From Pseudoruminococcus sp964385235 (GTDB lineage: Bacteria > Bacillota > Clostridia > Oscillospirales > Acutalibacteraceae), in assembly GCA_964385235.1 (NCBI GenBank), contig CAYLOD010000001.1, positions 1-64,000 on the forward strand: 64,000 nucleotides of DNA. The letters are read 5' to 3'. Numbering within the stretch: the first letter of the stretch is position 1; each line of letters opens with the position of its first letter. The notes beneath the pieces are model-generated. The model did not search any database. It saw nothing but the letters and a program-made list of their open reading frames with translations, and was not told the origin of the DNA. The position numbers and the translations under genes are program-made. This document shows positions 24,643 through 34,487 of this stretch, one piece after another.

Positions 24643-25680
24643 ATGCTTTCCTCTATGTCGTCAAACGCAATCCTTGCCAAGGCGAGGACTATGTACGGAA
24701 GAAGACTTACCGATAAGGATTATGAGGAACTGCTCGCCTGCAAGACTGTGACCGAGGTCGCCGCTTATCTTAAAAATCAGACGGTTTATTCCGAGATACT
24801 CGCCGGATTAAACGAAAACGAGGTTCACCGCGGTCAGCTTGAATCACTGCTGAGAAAAAAAATCTTCTACGAAAGAGCATCTCTCGCGAGATTTGATATG
24901 AACTCCGAGCAGTTTCTGACACGGTTTTTCATTAATCGTCTTGAAATAGAACAGATCATGAGATGTATCACGCTTATGAGCATCGGGAGAGCGTCCGAAT
25001 ACGCCTATGAGATGCCTGTTTTCTTTGAAAAATACACCAAGCTCCGACTAAAGCGGTTTTCGGAAGTAAGTAATTTTGAGGAGCTGTGCGATGTTATAGA
25101 CAACACGAGGTATTCTAAAATCGTCAGGAAGTTTATCCCCCGCGACGGTGAACCGCTTGACATTCCCAAAATCGAGAACGCTCTCTATATATACAACTAT
25201 GAGCTTTTATACGATGCCGTCAATAATCACACCAAGGGCAGCGAACAAAAAGAGCTTTTAAATCTTATAAATGCGTTTGTTGATTTCAGGAACTTTGTCA
25301 GAATTTCAAGACTGAGGTTTTCATACAATGCTTCAGAGGAATATACACGAGGTTTGCTGCTGCCCTTCGGAAAATTGAAAAAGGCTCAAATCGATTCAAT
25401 GCTTCAGGCAGCCGACAAAAACGAGCTTTTCAAAATCCTCGAATCGACCTATATAGGAAAGACACTGACTAAAACCGAATATTCATCGCAGGTACAGCTC
25501 GGTTCCGCTCTGAAAGCTGTCTACAGCAAGCGCACTATAAGACTTTCGGTCAACGCCTCGGTAGTCATGATGTCCTATATAACGCTTGCGGAAATAGAAT
25601 TTTCAAATATAATAAATCTCATTGAGGGCGCCCGATACGGACTGTCCGAGGATGAGAAAGCAAGACTTCTCGTAAGATGA
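24643..25680 (+). CDS. ntpC: V-type ATPase subunit C (AC39/d type)
   Basis: A 345-residue helical funnel protein that links the central rotor stalk to the membrane K ring. Family features are the start SNAILAKARTMYGRRLTDKDYEELL, the repeated helical bundles, and the end SFSNIINLIEGARYGL-type helix (EFSNIINLIEGARYGL). It lies 4 bases after subunit H and 14 before subunit I. Length is normal for the family. Confidence 0.92.
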   Translation: MLSSMSSNAILAKARTMYGRRLTDKDYEELLACKTVTEVAAYLKNQTVYSEILAGLNENEVHRGQLESLLRKKIFYERASLARFDMNSEQFLTRFFINRLEIEQIMRCITLMSIGRASEYAYEMPVFFEKYTKLRLKRFSEVSNFEELCDVIDNTRYSKIVRKFIPRDGEPLDIPKIENALYIYNYELLYDAVNNHTKGSEQKELLNLINAFVDFRNFVRISRLRFSYNASEEYTRGLLLPFGKLKKAQIDSMLQAADKNELFKILESTYIGKTLTKTEYSSQVQLGSALKAVYSKRTIRLSVNASVVMMSYITLAEIEFSNIINLIEGARYGLSEDEKARLLVR

Positions 25681-25694
25681 AATGAGGTGATTAT

Positions 25695-27626
25695 GTGTCA
25701 GTAATTCCTGTTAAATCAATAAGTATTATCGGACTTAAATCGGAACTCGAAAAGGTTATATGCTATTGCGGCGAGTCGGGAATATTTCACCCGGACGACG
25801 CGATGACATTCTACGAAAACACCGACAGCTTTGTTCCGATTAATGAAAGAAACCCATATCAGGAACCGCTTTCAGAGCTTGTTTCCTCCGCGCAGGCGGC
25901 GGGGATTGAACTGAAGTTCAAAAAGGTCAATCGATTCACGGTAAATGAAAGCGGAATACTGAAATATGTTAAGTTTTTTTCCTCAAAGCTCGACAGATTT
26001 ACAGCCGAAAAACTCAAAATAAAATCCGAGCTTGACGAGTGCCTGAGAAGTCAGGAGGAGCTTAACCACTTTATAGGCAGCAATTTCGATATGGATAAGC
26101 TTTTCTCATGCCGGTACATTAACGTCAATTTCGGACGTATACCAAAGGAAAGCTATGAAAGACTGAGAGAACTGAACAGTAACCCGTATGTATTGTTCTT
26201 CCCCTGCTCAAGCGACCAGACCTACTATTGGGGAGTGTACTTCTCGCCTCTCGGCAGCGAGGACGAAATTGACAGAATCTTCGCGAACCTTTATTTTGAG
26301 CGTCTTAAACTCCCGCCGGATATTACCGACCCGGACAAATACATCGAGCACTTGAAAACGAAGGAAATAACTCTCCGGCAGCGTATGACAAAAATCGAGC
26401 AGCAGATTTCGATTTTCTGGGAGGCTGAGGAGGACAAGTGCATGATGTACTACAGCAAGCTCAAGGAATTGAATATCTACTATACGATAAAGCGATATGT
26501 TTATCAGTACAACAAAAACTTCATACTCGTAGGCTGGATACCCGCCGAGTGCGAGAAAACGTTTACAGAGGGACTTGATAAAATATCGAGTATAGAATAT
26601 CAGCTCAGCGACGGCAAAGACGAGATCAGGCATTCTCCGCCCGTCATACTTAAAAATCCGTCATTCGCGAAACGCTACGAATATTACGTCAGGATGTTCG
26701 GGCTACCGAATTACAATGAGATGGACCCGACGATGCTCGTCGCCATAACCTATACTTTATTTTTCGGAATAATGTTCGGGGATTTCGGACAAGGTATCCT
26801 GCTCTCGATAGTAGGCGGTCTGATGTGGAAGCTGAAAAAAATGGAAATAGGCAAGATACTGGTACCCTGCGGAATATCCTCCGCGGTATTCGGGCTTATT
26901 TACGGCTCGTGCTTTGGGTTTGAGCAGGCCTTTAACCCGATATACAAGATGCTGTTCGGTTTGGACGAAAAGCCCGTTGACGTCATGTCGCCCGCTACCT
27001 CAAACATGATAGTTTATGCTTCCGTGGGAATAGGCGCTGTGTCGATTATGATCGTAATGCTTATGAATATATTCTCATCGCTCAAGCGGCATGATTATGA
27101 AAACGGGATATTCGGACCGAACGGTATCGCGGGATTTATATTCTATACTTCGCTTGTCGTCGGGCTTGTTTGTCAGATGGTTCTCGGTATTCAGCTGATG
27201 AACGCCATATACGTTACGGCCCTGATAATAATACCGCTCATTCTCATATTTTTGCGCGAGCCTCTCGGCAAGCTCGTTTCGGGCAATAAAAACTGGCGGC
27301 CTAAAAAATGGGGCGAATATTGCGTACAAAACTTTTTCGAGCTTTTTGAAACGTGCCTGAGCTACGTCACAAACACAATGTCGTTTCTGCGTATAGGCGC
27401 ATACGTTCTGGTTCACGCCGGCATGATGCTCGTTGTGTTTACGCTTGCGAATATGTCGGGCAACACGGTTATGTATGTGGTAGTAATCGCGGTCGGAAAC
27501 GCCATTGTTATGGCTCTCGAGGCTCTCCTCGTCGCGATACAGGTTTTAAGGCTTGAGTATTACGAACTGTTCAGCCGATTCTATGTCGGTCAGGGCAGAG
27601 AGTTCAAGCCCGTAAGGCTCGAATAA
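25695..27626 (+). CDS. ntpI: V-type ATPase subunit I (a subunit, membrane stator)
   Basis: A 643-residue protein. About 330 residues form the cytoplasmic arm with coiled coils, followed by about seven membrane helices from PTMLVAITYTLFFGIMFGDFG onward. That GDFGQG sequence and the later TMSFLRIGAYVLVHAGMM (with the key Arg that faces the rotor) are diagnostic. It forms the ion half-channels against subunit K. GTG start at 25695 behind GAGGTG. Confidence 0.95.
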   Translation: MSVIPVKSISIIGLKSELEKVICYCGESGIFHPDDAMTFYENTDSFVPINERNPYQEPLSELVSSAQAAGIELKFKKVNRFTVNESGILKYVKFFSSKLDRFTAEKLKIKSELDECLRSQEELNHFIGSNFDMDKLFSCRYINVNFGRIPKESYERLRELNSNPYVLFFPCSSDQTYYWGVYFSPLGSEDEIDRIFANLYFERLKLPPDITDPDKYIEHLKTKEITLRQRMTKIEQQISIFWEAEEDKCMMYYSKLKELNIYYTIKRYVYQYNKNFILVGWIPAECEKTFTEGLDKISSIEYQLSDGKDEIRHSPPVILKNPSFAKRYEYYVRMFGLPNYNEMDPTMLVAITYTLFFGIMFGDFGQGILLSIVGGLMWKLKKMEIGKILVPCGISSAVFGLIYGSCFGFEQAFNPIYKMLFGLDEKPVDVMSPATSNMIVYASVGIGAVSIMIVMLMNIFSSLKRHDYENGIFGPNGIAGFIFYTSLVVGLVCQMVLGIQLMNAIYVTALIIIPLILIFLREPLGKLVSGNKNWRPKKWGEYCVQNFFELFETCLSYVTNTMSFLRIGAYVLVHAGMMLVVFTLANMSGNTVMYVVVIAVGNAIVMALEALLVAIQVLRLEYYELFSRFYVGQGREFKPVRLE

Positions 27627-27720
27627 AACAGAAAATGATTTTATGCGGCTCTCCCGTATGAAATTATTATAATAATTAAAAGTAATTAAATAATTAAAAA
27701 ATTTGTGGAGGAATTGAATC

Positions 27721-28146
27721 ATGGAAATTATGGAATTAGTATTGCTCGCGGTGCCCGTTGTATTTTTGGTCGGCTCTGTCGCCCTTGCCTATAAGGCTGT
27801 CAAGTGCGGAGCAAAGCGTAAAACAGCCGTTTACACTCAAATTGCCTCATTCTGCATTGTCGGACTCGCCTGTGTAATTTTCCCGATGACCGTAAACGCC
27901 GCCGACCCGGCGACAACGGCTATGGATCCCATGGCAAGCGGTCTAGGTATGCTTGCTGCCGCTCTCGCTACCGGTATAACAGGTATAGGTGGCGGTATTG
28001 CCGTTGCAGGCGCGGCTCCCGCCGCTATCGGCGCGACAAGTGAGGATCCCAAGGCATTCGGTAAGTCGCTTATCTTCGTCGCTCTCGGTGAAGGCGTTGC
28101 GCTTTACGGGCTTCTGGTATCTATCCTCATTCTCAACAAGTTCTGA
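27721..28146 (+). CDS. ntpK: V-type ATPase subunit K (proteolipid ring)
   Basis: A 141-residue membrane protein with four helices. The second hairpin (about 75-141) has the glycine-rich helix GITGIGGGIAVAGAAPAAIGA and the ion-binding Glu in ALGEGVALYGLL. The first hairpin is divergent and carries no carboxylate, so there would be one ion site per two hairpins. I do not see the full set of Na+ ligands of Enterococcus NtpK, and the coupling ion cannot be decided. GGAGG stands before ATG at 27721; the 94-base spacer after subunit I is AT-rich. Confidence 0.93.
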   Translation: MEIMELVLLAVPVVFLVGSVALAYKAVKCGAKRKTAVYTQIASFCIVGLACVIFPMTVNAADPATTAMDPMASGLGMLAAALATGITGIGGGIAVAGAAPAAIGATSEDPKAFGKSLIFVALGEGVALYGLLVSILILNKF

Positions 28147-28186
28147 TATATTTTAGATAATTTACATATTAAGGTCAGGTGAGCTT

Positions 28187-28495
28187 ATGCGCTTTTATTT
28201 AATCAGCGATAATGTTGATACGGCAATGGGTATGCGCCTTGCGGGAATCGACGGAGTTGTCGTGCACGAGGACGGCGAGGTCCGCGACGCTCTGACAAAG
28301 GCGATGGAATATGATGACGTAGCGATCATTCTTATGACGGAACGCCTCGTTTCCCTTTGTCCCGACCTTGTTTATAACCTGAAGCTGAACCGCCGTCAGC
28401 CGCTTATTGTCGAAATTCCCGACAGACACGGCAACGGACGTGCTAAGGACAGTATTACTAAATACGTCCGCGAAGCGATAGGCGTCAAGATATAA
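28187..28495 (+). CDS. ntpG: V-type ATPase subunit F
   Basis: A 102-residue central-stalk subunit with the Rossmann-like family pattern FYLISDNVDTAMGMRLAGI and VAIILMTERL, ending in a helix that contacts subunit D. RBS AGGTGAG before ATG at 28187. It precedes subunit E by 20 bases. Confidence 0.92.
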   Translation: MRFYLISDNVDTAMGMRLAGIDGVVVHEDGEVRDALTKAMEYDDVAIILMTERLVSLCPDLVYNLKLNRRQPLIVEIPDRHGNGRAKDSITKYVREAIGVKI

Positions 28496-28515
28496 TTCGC
28501 TTTGGAGGTGACATC

Positions 28516-29169
28516 ATGCCGGAAATACTGAGCAATGCAGATAGTTTTTTAAGGGCTATTGAAAAATATGCCGAAGAACAAAGAAATCAGCTTAAATCTG
28601 AATTTGAAGCATATAAAAAAGAGGAGATCGAGAAAGCGAAGGACGAGGGTCTGCGCGAAGCATATTCCCTTATTCAGAGAGAAATGTCCGCCATAAAAAA
28701 GGAAATCTCCGGCAAGCTTTCACAAGATGAACTTGAGAGCAGAAGTAAGCTCTTTGAAAAGCGCAAAGATATGGAGGACGAGGTTTTTCAGAAAGCGGCG
28801 CAAAGGCTTACAGACTTTACTAAGTCCCCTGAATATGAGAAGCTCCTTATCGACAGCGTTAAAAAGATAGCCTTGGCGCTCAAATCCGACGACGTTGTAT
28901 TTTTTGTCAAGAGCGATGACTTGAGATTCGCCGAAAAGATCAAGGCGGCTTACGCATCCGTAATAACCAGTGAGAAAAAGCCCGCGGGTAAGATCAATGC
29001 CGCAATTTCTCCTTCATGCGAGGTCAAATCGTCAAATGATATAAAAATCGGCGGGCTTGCGGGCAGAAGCGCACTTCTCGGACTTATCGCCGACGATACT
29101 CTCGACACAAAGCTCGATGGTCAGCGGGAGTGGTTTTACAAAAATTCAGGTTTAAAGGTCGCTGAATAG
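28516..29169 (+). CDS. ntpE: V-type ATPase subunit E (peripheral stalk)
   Basis: A 217-residue stator. The first 100 residues are a charged coiled coil; the C-terminal globular part ends GLAGRSALLGLIADDTLDTKLD, close to the family G-G-x-x-x-x-DNTLDxRL pattern. RBS GGAGGTG before ATG at 28516. It would pair with the coiled-coil protein coded at the head of the operon. Confidence 0.92.
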   Translation: MPEILSNADSFLRAIEKYAEEQRNQLKSEFEAYKKEEIEKAKDEGLREAYSLIQREMSAIKKEISGKLSQDELESRSKLFEKRKDMEDEVFQKAAQRLTDFTKSPEYEKLLIDSVKKIALALKSDDVVFFVKSDDLRFAEKIKAAYASVITSEKKPAGKINAAISPSCEVKSSNDIKIGGLAGRSALLGLIADDTLDTKLDGQREWFYKNSGLKVAE

Positions 29170-29204
29170 GCGCGGCGCTTTAAATCGGCAAATGAGATGA
29201 AAGA

Positions 29205-30971
29205 ATGGCAAACAACAATGTTATTTACGGGATCAACGGTCCTGTCGTAACCGTTAAGGACACAAGAGCTTTTTCGATGATGGAAATGGTATATGTCAGT
29301 GATGAACGCCTTGTCGGTGAGGTTATCGGCATTACGGACAAACTGACGACCATTCAGGTTTACGAGGAAACCACAGGCTTAAAGCTCGGAGACGCGGTAT
29401 ACGGCACAGGCGAGCCCATGAATATTCTCCTCGGTCCCGGTATAATAGACAACATATTTGACGGGATCGAACGTCCTCTTAAGGCTATTGAGGAAAAAAC
29501 CAACTCATCGTTCATATCGAGAGGCGTTTCCGTTTCATCACTCGATGAAAATAAATTTTGGGATGTAAAAATCAAGGTCAAGGCGGGCGATTATATTAAA
29601 TCCGGCGAGATATACGCGACCTGCCCCGAAACCGCTATAATAGAGCACAGATGTATGGTTTCTCCAAAGCTGAAGGGCGGCAGGGTAGTAAGTGTTAAAC
29701 CTGACGGAAAATATAAGCTTAGGGACGTCATCGCAGTGATTGAAGACGATGACGGTGTAAAGCATGAACTTACCCTATGTCAGGAATGGCCCATAAGAAC
29801 ACCCAGACCGTCAGCCCAAAGACTCTCCGCGGACGTTCCTCTCATAACCGGACAGAGAGTTATCGATACGCTCTTCCCTATATCAAAGGGCGGCACGGCG
29901 GCTATTCCCGGCGGCTTCGGAACAGGCAAAACCATGACACAGCACCAGCTTGCCAAGTGGTGTGACGCTGATATAATCGTTTACGTCGGCTGCGGTGAAC
30001 GCGGCAACGAAATGAGTCAGGTTCTCGAAGAATTTACAGAGCTTGTCGACCCTAAGTCAGGCAGACCTATGACAGACAGAACCGTACTTATAGCAAACAC
30101 GTCAAATATGCCTGTCGCGGCTCGTGAGGCTTCTATTTATACAGGCATCACGCTTGCCGAATATTACAGAGATATGGGCTACCATGTTGCAATTATGGCG
30201 GACTCGACGTCACGCTGGGCGGAGGCTCTCCGTGAAATATCGGGACGGCTTGAGGAAATGCCCGCTGAGGAGGGCTATCCCGCATATCTTCCCTCAAGAC
30301 TGTCGGAATTTTACGAAAGGGCAGGACGCGTTGAAACGCTCAGCGGCTCTGAGGGTTCAGTCACAATTATCGGAGCTGTTTCCCCTCCGGGCGCGGATTT
30401 TTCCGAGCCCGTCACACAGAATACAAAACGTTTTATCCGCTGCTTCTGGGCGCTTGATAAGTCGCTTGCTTATTCAAGGCATTATCCCGCGATCAACTGG
30501 ATGACAAGCTACAGCGAATACTTCACAGACCTTGACCCGTGGTTCCGCAAAAATCTCGGTGATGACTTCATAAAATACAGAAGCAAGGTGACAGCGCTGC
30601 TTCACGAGGAAAACGAGCTGATGGAGATCGTTAAGCTGATAGGCTCCGATGTCCTGCCGGACGATCAAAAACTTGTCATAGAGACAGCCAAGGCCATACG
30701 CGTCGCTTTCCTGCAGCAGAACGCTTTTCATAAGGAGGATACATTCGTACCGCTTCAAAAGCAAAAGCTGATGATGAAAACAATACTCCATCTCTATGAG
30801 AAGTCTAAGCGTATAATCAGCGCGCAGATTCCAATATCACAGATACTTGAGCTTCACCTGTTTGAAAAAATCACCAAGATGAAGTACGACATTCCGAATG
30901 ACAAGCCCGAAATGTTTGACGAGCTTAATAAGAGCATTGACGAGGCGCTTTCAACCATAACTGTTATTTGA
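29205..30971 (+). CDS. ntpA: V-type ATPase catalytic subunit A
   Basis: A 588-residue ATP-hydrolysing subunit. Walker A is GGFGTGKTMTQ (about 232-242), followed by VYVGCGERGNEM with the catalytic Glu, and Walker B VAIMADSTSRWAEALRE. The V/A-specific inserted domain follows residue 110. Length is as usual. ATG at 29205 has only a weak RBS (GAGATGAAAG). Confidence 0.97.
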   Translation: MANNNVIYGINGPVVTVKDTRAFSMMEMVYVSDERLVGEVIGITDKLTTIQVYEETTGLKLGDAVYGTGEPMNILLGPGIIDNIFDGIERPLKAIEEKTNSSFISRGVSVSSLDENKFWDVKIKVKAGDYIKSGEIYATCPETAIIEHRCMVSPKLKGGRVVSVKPDGKYKLRDVIAVIEDDDGVKHELTLCQEWPIRTPRPSAQRLSADVPLITGQRVIDTLFPISKGGTAAIPGGFGTGKTMTQHQLAKWCDADIIVYVGCGERGNEMSQVLEEFTELVDPKSGRPMTDRTVLIANTSNMPVAAREASIYTGITLAEYYRDMGYHVAIMADSTSRWAEALREISGRLEEMPAEEGYPAYLPSRLSEFYERAGRVETLSGSEGSVTIIGAVSPPGADFSEPVTQNTKRFIRCFWALDKSLAYSRHYPAINWMTSYSEYFTDLDPWFRKNLGDDFIKYRSKVTALLHEENELMEIVKLIGSDVLPDDQKLVIETAKAIRVAFLQQNAFHKEDTFVPLQKQKLMMKTILHLYEKSKRIISAQIPISQILELHLFEKITKMKYDIPNDKPEMFDELNKSIDEALSTITVI

Positions 30972-31030
30972 GAAAGCGCGTCATGAAACAATTTTCACGG
31001 CAATATTACTATAATAAGGAAGTGAATTGA

Positions 31031-32473
31031 ATGGTTCTCGATTATGTCGGCGTAAAGGAGATAAACGGTTCACTCATCGTTTTGGACGATGTAGAAAACG
31101 CTTTCTTTGAAGAAATCGTTGATATTCGTCTTGACGACGGTACAATTCGACACGGAAGAATAGTTCAGACTCAGGGTAAACGCTGTGTTATTCAGGTTTT
31201 CGAGGGAACAAAGGGTATGTCGCTCGACAATACCCGTACACGTCTGAAAGGGCGTCCGATGGAGATTGCTCTTTCACCGGAAATCATGGGCCGTATATTC
31301 AACGGAGCAGGCACACCTATTGACGGCCTTGGCGATATATATCCTGATTATATGGCAAACATTAACGGCACACCTATAAACCCCGTTTCAAGAGTTTATC
31401 CAAAAAACTATATAAATACAGGTATCTCAACTATAGATACGCTCATGACGCTTATACGCGGGCAAAAGCTCCCCATCTTCTCAGGCTCGGGCATGAAGCA
31501 CAACGAGCTTGCCGTTCAAATAGTAAGGCAGGCGCAGATAGCCGGAGAGGACAATAAATTCGGTATCGTCTTCGCGGCTATGGGCGTTAAGAATGACGTC
31601 GCGGAATATTTTCGCAGAAGCTTTGACGAAAGCGGCGTCCTCGGCAGAGTCGTAATGTTCCTCAATCTTGCAAACGACCCGATTATCGAGAGAACGCTTA
31701 CACCGCGCTGCGCACTCGCCGCGGCGGAATATCTCGCGTTCGAGCTGGATATGCACATACTCGTTATCATGACAGATATGACCTCATACTGCGAGGCGTT
31801 GCGCGAGTTCAGCTCGTCAAAGGGTGAGATACCGGGCAGAAAGGGTTATCCCGGCTACCTGTACTCCGACCTCGCCTCTCTGTATGAGCGCGCGGGTATG
31901 ATAAGGGGCAAAAAAGGTTCTGTCACACAGATACCCATACTTACTATGCCGAATGATGATATTACTCACCCTATACCCGACCTTACGGGCTACATTACCG
32001 AGGGGCAGATAGTTCTCAGCCGTTCTCTCGAGGGCGCGGGTCTTTATCCCCCGGTTTCCGTTCTTCCCTCTCTTTCACGTCTTATGAAGGACGGTATCGG
32101 CGAGGGCTATACGAGAGCCGACCACTCGCCGCTTGCGAACCAGCTCTTCGCCGCATACGCTAAGGTTATGGACGCCCGCTCTCTCGCGTCGGTTATCGGC
32201 GAGGAGGAACTTGCTCCAACGGATAAAAAATATATTGAGTTCGGCAAGCTCTTTGAGCGCTACTTTGTAAATCAGAGTTTTAACGAAAACAGGACAATAG
32301 AACAGAGCCTTGACCTTGGCTGGATGCTTCTTTCGACCCTGCCGAGAGAGGAACTTGACCGTGTTGACGACGAGATCCTCGACAAATACTACATTGAGGA
32401 CATTAACTCGATCAGGTTTGAAACCTTTGGAAAAGATGAGAGTAAAGACGACGGCGACGAGGATATTGCTTAA
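31031..32473 (+). CDS. ntpB: V-type ATPase subunit B
   Basis: A 480-residue non-catalytic nucleotide-binding subunit. In place of a Walker A motif it has PIFSGSGMKHNELAVQIVRQA, as all B subunits do. It also has HILVIMTDMTSYCEALREFSS and the arginine-finger region LYPPVSVLPSLSRLMKDG. ATG at 31031 follows AAGGAAGTG. The 59-base gap after A shows no terminator. Confidence 0.97.
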   Translation: MVLDYVGVKEINGSLIVLDDVENAFFEEIVDIRLDDGTIRHGRIVQTQGKRCVIQVFEGTKGMSLDNTRTRLKGRPMEIALSPEIMGRIFNGAGTPIDGLGDIYPDYMANINGTPINPVSRVYPKNYINTGISTIDTLMTLIRGQKLPIFSGSGMKHNELAVQIVRQAQIAGEDNKFGIVFAAMGVKNDVAEYFRRSFDESGVLGRVVMFLNLANDPIIERTLTPRCALAAAEYLAFELDMHILVIMTDMTSYCEALREFSSSKGEIPGRKGYPGYLYSDLASLYERAGMIRGKKGSVTQIPILTMPNDDITHPIPDLTGYITEGQIVLSRSLEGAGLYPPVSVLPSLSRLMKDGIGEGYTRADHSPLANQLFAAYAKVMDARSLASVIGEEELAPTDKKYIEFGKLFERYFVNQSFNENRTIEQSLDLGWMLLSTLPREELDRVDDEILDKYYIEDINSIRFETFGKDESKDDGDEDIA

Positions 32474-32494
32474 AGCTTGTGGAGGTGACGCTAT

Positions 32495-33121
32495 ATGGCA
32501 GTTCAGGCTGTACCTACAAAAGGAAATCTTATGGCGACGAAAAAGTCACTCGCCCTTGCCAAAAACGGCTTTGAGCTTCTTGACAGAAAGCGCAATATTC
32601 TCGTGCGCGAAATGATGACGCTGATAGATAAAGCCACAGAGATCCAAGACAAAATCGACATAACCTATAATAAAGCATATAATGCCCTGCAGTTCGCCAA
32701 TATCACCCTCGGTTTTTGTGATGAAATTTCAAAGACCGTGCCCGAGGAAACAAGCCTGAAGCTTTTTTACCGCAGCGTTATGGGTGTTGAGATCCCTATC
32801 GTCACCATAGATGACGCTGATGATGTAAAGCTGTACTTCAGCATCTACTCAACTAATGCCGCTCTCGACGAAGCGTATCTTCAATTTCATGAGGTTAAAA
32901 AGCTGACGGCGGTTCTCGCGGAGGTCGAAAACAGCGTTTATCGCCTTGCTGACGCTATAAAAAAGACTCAGAAGCGCGCAAACGCTCTCAAAAATGTCAT
33001 GATACCCAAGTTTGAGGAAACGGTCAAGTTTATATCCGAAGCTCTTGAGGAAAAGGACAGAGAGGAATTTTCACGGCTCAAAGTCATTAAAAATCAAAAA
33101 ACATCTAAAAATTCTGAATAA
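32495..33121 (+). CDS. ntpD: V-type ATPase subunit D (central rotor)
   Basis: A 208-residue rotor shaft with the family start PTKGNLMATKKSLALAKNG and two long helices forming the coiled coil, ending RVNALKNVMIPKFEET-like (KRANALKNVMIPKFEETVKF). GGAGGTG before ATG at 32495. It is the last gene of the operon; a hairpin terminator follows. Confidence 0.95.
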   Translation: MAVQAVPTKGNLMATKKSLALAKNGFELLDRKRNILVREMMTLIDKATEIQDKIDITYNKAYNALQFANITLGFCDEISKTVPEETSLKLFYRSVMGVEIPIVTIDDADDVKLYFSIYSTNAALDEAYLQFHEVKKLTAVLAEVENSVYRLADAIKKTQKRANALKNVMIPKFEETVKFISEALEEKDREEFSRLKVIKNQKTSKNSE

Positions 33122-33152
33122 TTTTTATAATTATACAATATGCTTATTACTA

Positions 33153-33184
33153 AACGGTATGGCTTTTGCTGTGCCGTTTTTTAT
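33153..33184 (+). terminator. Terminator of the V-ATPase operon
   Basis: Stem ACGGTATGGC/GCTGTGCCGT (with G-T pairs) around TTTT, followed by TTTTTTATAATTT. The remaining spacer to 33537 is AT-rich and shows no further gene. Confidence 0.65.
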
Positions 33185-33537
33185 AATTTATAATATTCGG
33201 TATTCATACTAAAATTTATTACATCTGTTGCCTATTCCAAACCCTTATTGTATTATTATTTTATCAATTACCTTGTATTGTAGGGCTTGTTAAGTGAAAA
33301 TATCTTTTATTTTGTTGTTTTTGTCAATTAAATTATTTTTCTTTTTTCCTCAAGCGCGGGTAAGCGCGGATACTTCGGAAGTTTATACATAAAGACGGAT
33401 TCTGCCAGGCGTTTTCGGATACGCAGGCAATTATAATGCAGGTTTTTATTATGACCGGTCAAGTCCCTTATAAAACAATAACATATGGATAATAATTTAA
33501 GATAATGATAAAATCAGTTAAATCTCAGGAGAATAAT

Positions 33538-34119
33538 ATAAAAATCAAAGCATTTTTGTTTTAATTTCTCATATGCTCATTATTATGCGGCGGCTCAAGC
33601 TCAGACGTCTTTGTACCGGTGGTAGCTGTAGCGGCACTGCTTACTGTGATAATATATGAATATTCGGAACACAAGAGAGAATTTCCGAAAGACGACAATA
33701 CCGCCGCGCACCGCAAGATTCAGGCGATGTCAAGGAACCGTGAGCGCGAACCGGGCTTTGAATACTTAACGGTGTATTTGACGTCCATACACACGCATTA
33801 TGTGCTTGACGCGAGAAGGCAGTCAAACATTTCTATCGAAGGCAGCGCTGCCGAAGATATTAAGGCAACATATCAGCTCAAATTCCCGCGGCGCTTTAAG
33901 CTCGATCAAAAAACAAATATTAAAAACAGCGTTCAAACGATTATATGTCCGAACTGCTGCGGCGGGGTAACAGCTCTAAACGCGGGACGGTGCGGATACT
34001 GCGAAAGCGTTATACGCGCGAGTGAGTTTTCATGGGTGCTGTCCGATATTGGCGAGTATCTGATAAACACATCGCTTGCAGACAACCGCGGTGTTATCAT
34101 ACGCAACAACAGATTTTAA
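33538..34119 (+). pseudogene. Decayed TIM44-like membrane protein gene with C-terminal zinc ribbon
   Basis: A reading frame runs from an AGGAG ribosome site, but the expected ATG is ATA at 33538, and a TAA at 33562 cuts the signal-like N-terminus (IKIKAFLF, stop, FLICSLLCGGSSSDVFVPV). After that the frame is intact to 34119: a membrane helix (VVAVAALLTVIIY), a shortened domain (EYLTVYLTSIHTHYVLDARRQ), then CPNCCGGVTALNAGRCGYCESVI, the zinc ribbon typical of bacterial TIM44-like proteins, and EFSWVLSDIGEYL. The middle domain is shorter than usual. Two separate lesions in the same frame point to inactivation. A GTG at 33619 could still give a truncated product. Confidence 0.6.
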
Positions 34120-34134
34120 ATAAATACAGCAAAA

Positions 34135-34175
34135 AGCCGTGCGGTTTTAAGACATAAAACCGCACGGCTTCTTTC
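34135..34175. terminator. Strong bidirectional terminator
   Basis: Perfect 15-bp stem AGCCGTGCGGTTTTA/TAAAACCGCACGGCT around AGACA, flanked by TCTTTC on one side and AAAAA on the other. It separates the decayed gene from the converging DUF4250 gene. Confidence 0.9.
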
Positions 34176-34186
34176 GGTTAAATAAA

Positions 34187-34363
34187 TTATACAAAGCGAT
34201 TATGAACAGCGTCGTATTTATAATCTATTGACGCGAGTTTGCTTTTGATTTCCTCCGTATCCACACCGAGAGATTTTCCCAGCTCCTCAAGTGACGGGTA
34301 GAAATCCCTAAGCTGAGTATTTATATACGACAAAAGTATCACAGGGTCATTGGGAACAGACAT
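34187..34363 (-). CDS. DUF4250 domain protein
   Basis: A 58-residue protein beginning MSVPNDPVILLSYINTQLRD, the DUF4250 signature of Firmicutes; function unknown. ATG at 34363 stands 8 bases after GGGGAG; another ATG 4 bases upstream is out of frame. It is divergent from the ClC gene. Confidence 0.88.
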   Translation of the reverse strand: MSVPNDPVILLSYINTQLRDFYPSLEELGKSLGVDTEEIKSKLASIDYKYDAVHNRFV

Positions 34364-34487
34364 ACATATTCTCCCCTTTAATTTTTTATTATTATACTTC
34401 CTGTAAGCGCGCAGGTCAATACAGCTATTAAACGAAAATCTTGAAATAATATCCGAATAATGATAGAATTTTAACGGAGTGAGGGTT

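Noticed and set aside
34364..34487. Fluoride riboswitch before the ClC gene
   Set aside because: The crcB motif is not present and the spacer is too AT-rich and short.
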